From Chara braunii (Eukaryota; Streptophyta; Charophyceae; Charales; Characeae), in the NCBI GenBank assembly GCA_003427395.1, contig BFEA01000169.1, positions 2,694,096 through 2,724,555 on the forward strand: a stretch of 30,460 nucleotides of DNA, read 5' to 3'. Position numbers and translations under genes: made by a program. Positions 30,407-30,460 of the stretch are shown here, in pieces. The notes beneath the pieces were generated by a model. That model ran no database searches, was not told the DNA's origin, and was given only the letters and a program-made list of their open reading frames with translations. Every line of letters starts with the position of its first letter. Within the stretch, counting starts at the first letter, position 1.

Positions 30407-30460
<54 letters not shown>
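29545..30460. repeat. Duplicated block, copy C (reaches right edge)
   Basis: Closely similar to copy A over about 0.9 kb, ending in a CT microsatellite (30409-30460) that runs off the window. It contains the second spare exon copy. Confidence 0.9.
30101..30196 (-). pseudogene. Exon 2 copy C, 8-bp deletion
   Basis: The copy encodes VDIILDRDSLALEEVLDEDD and LIEECKALSSHL between intact AG and GTAAGT sites. It lacks eight bases near its 3' end compared with copy A, so it ends in phase 0 and cannot join exon 3 in frame. It lies upstream of exon 1. It could be a relic, or part of a further gene copy or alternative first exon beyond the right edge. Confidence 0.88.

Overview
The window looks like nuclear DNA of a plant-lineage eukaryote with a large, repeat-rich genome. 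The clues are GT-AG introns from about 280 bp to 9 kb, long CT, CA and homopolymer tracts, assembly Ns, a tRNA-derived SINE and MITE-like elements. The one recognisable gene reads closest to the plant 'SIT4 phosphatase-associated' (SAPS) proteins. A charophyte such as Chara would fit the intron sizes, but that is inference; no organism-specific sequence was recognised.

Almost the whole window is one minus-strand gene. Sixteen exons were placed between 27725 (start codon) and 7, each bounded by AG and GT and joined in a consistent reading frame. Together they give 1490 coding bases, or 496 codons plus two bases, about 5% of the span. The last exon ends six bases from the left edge, so the C-terminal part of the protein lies outside. 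Family knowledge makes the product a regulatory subunit of the PP6/SIT4-type protein phosphatase. No catalytic domain is expected or seen.

Layout from right to left. 27726-30460 is the 5' flank, with C-rich DNA, a duplicated palindromic motif and two defective copies (29000-29104 and 30101-30196) of the gene's second exon. 26107-27725 holds exons 1-2 and an intron with E2F-like motifs. 17151-26106 is a 9 kb intron with microsatellites, tandem duplications, a MITE-like palindrome and a frameshifted RING-like coding fragment joined to a poly(A) tract. 7-17150 carries exons 3-16, whose introns hold a SINE with clear target-site duplications, a TTAA-flanked MITE-like element, a 34-bp fold-back hairpin beside a splice donor and many young local tandem duplications.

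No prokaryotic feature, CRISPR array, intact rRNA or tRNA gene, or complete second protein-coding gene was found. The most informative observations are the exon-2 triplication, in which only one copy keeps the frame, the RING-like retrocopy, and the fold-back beside the exon 11 donor.
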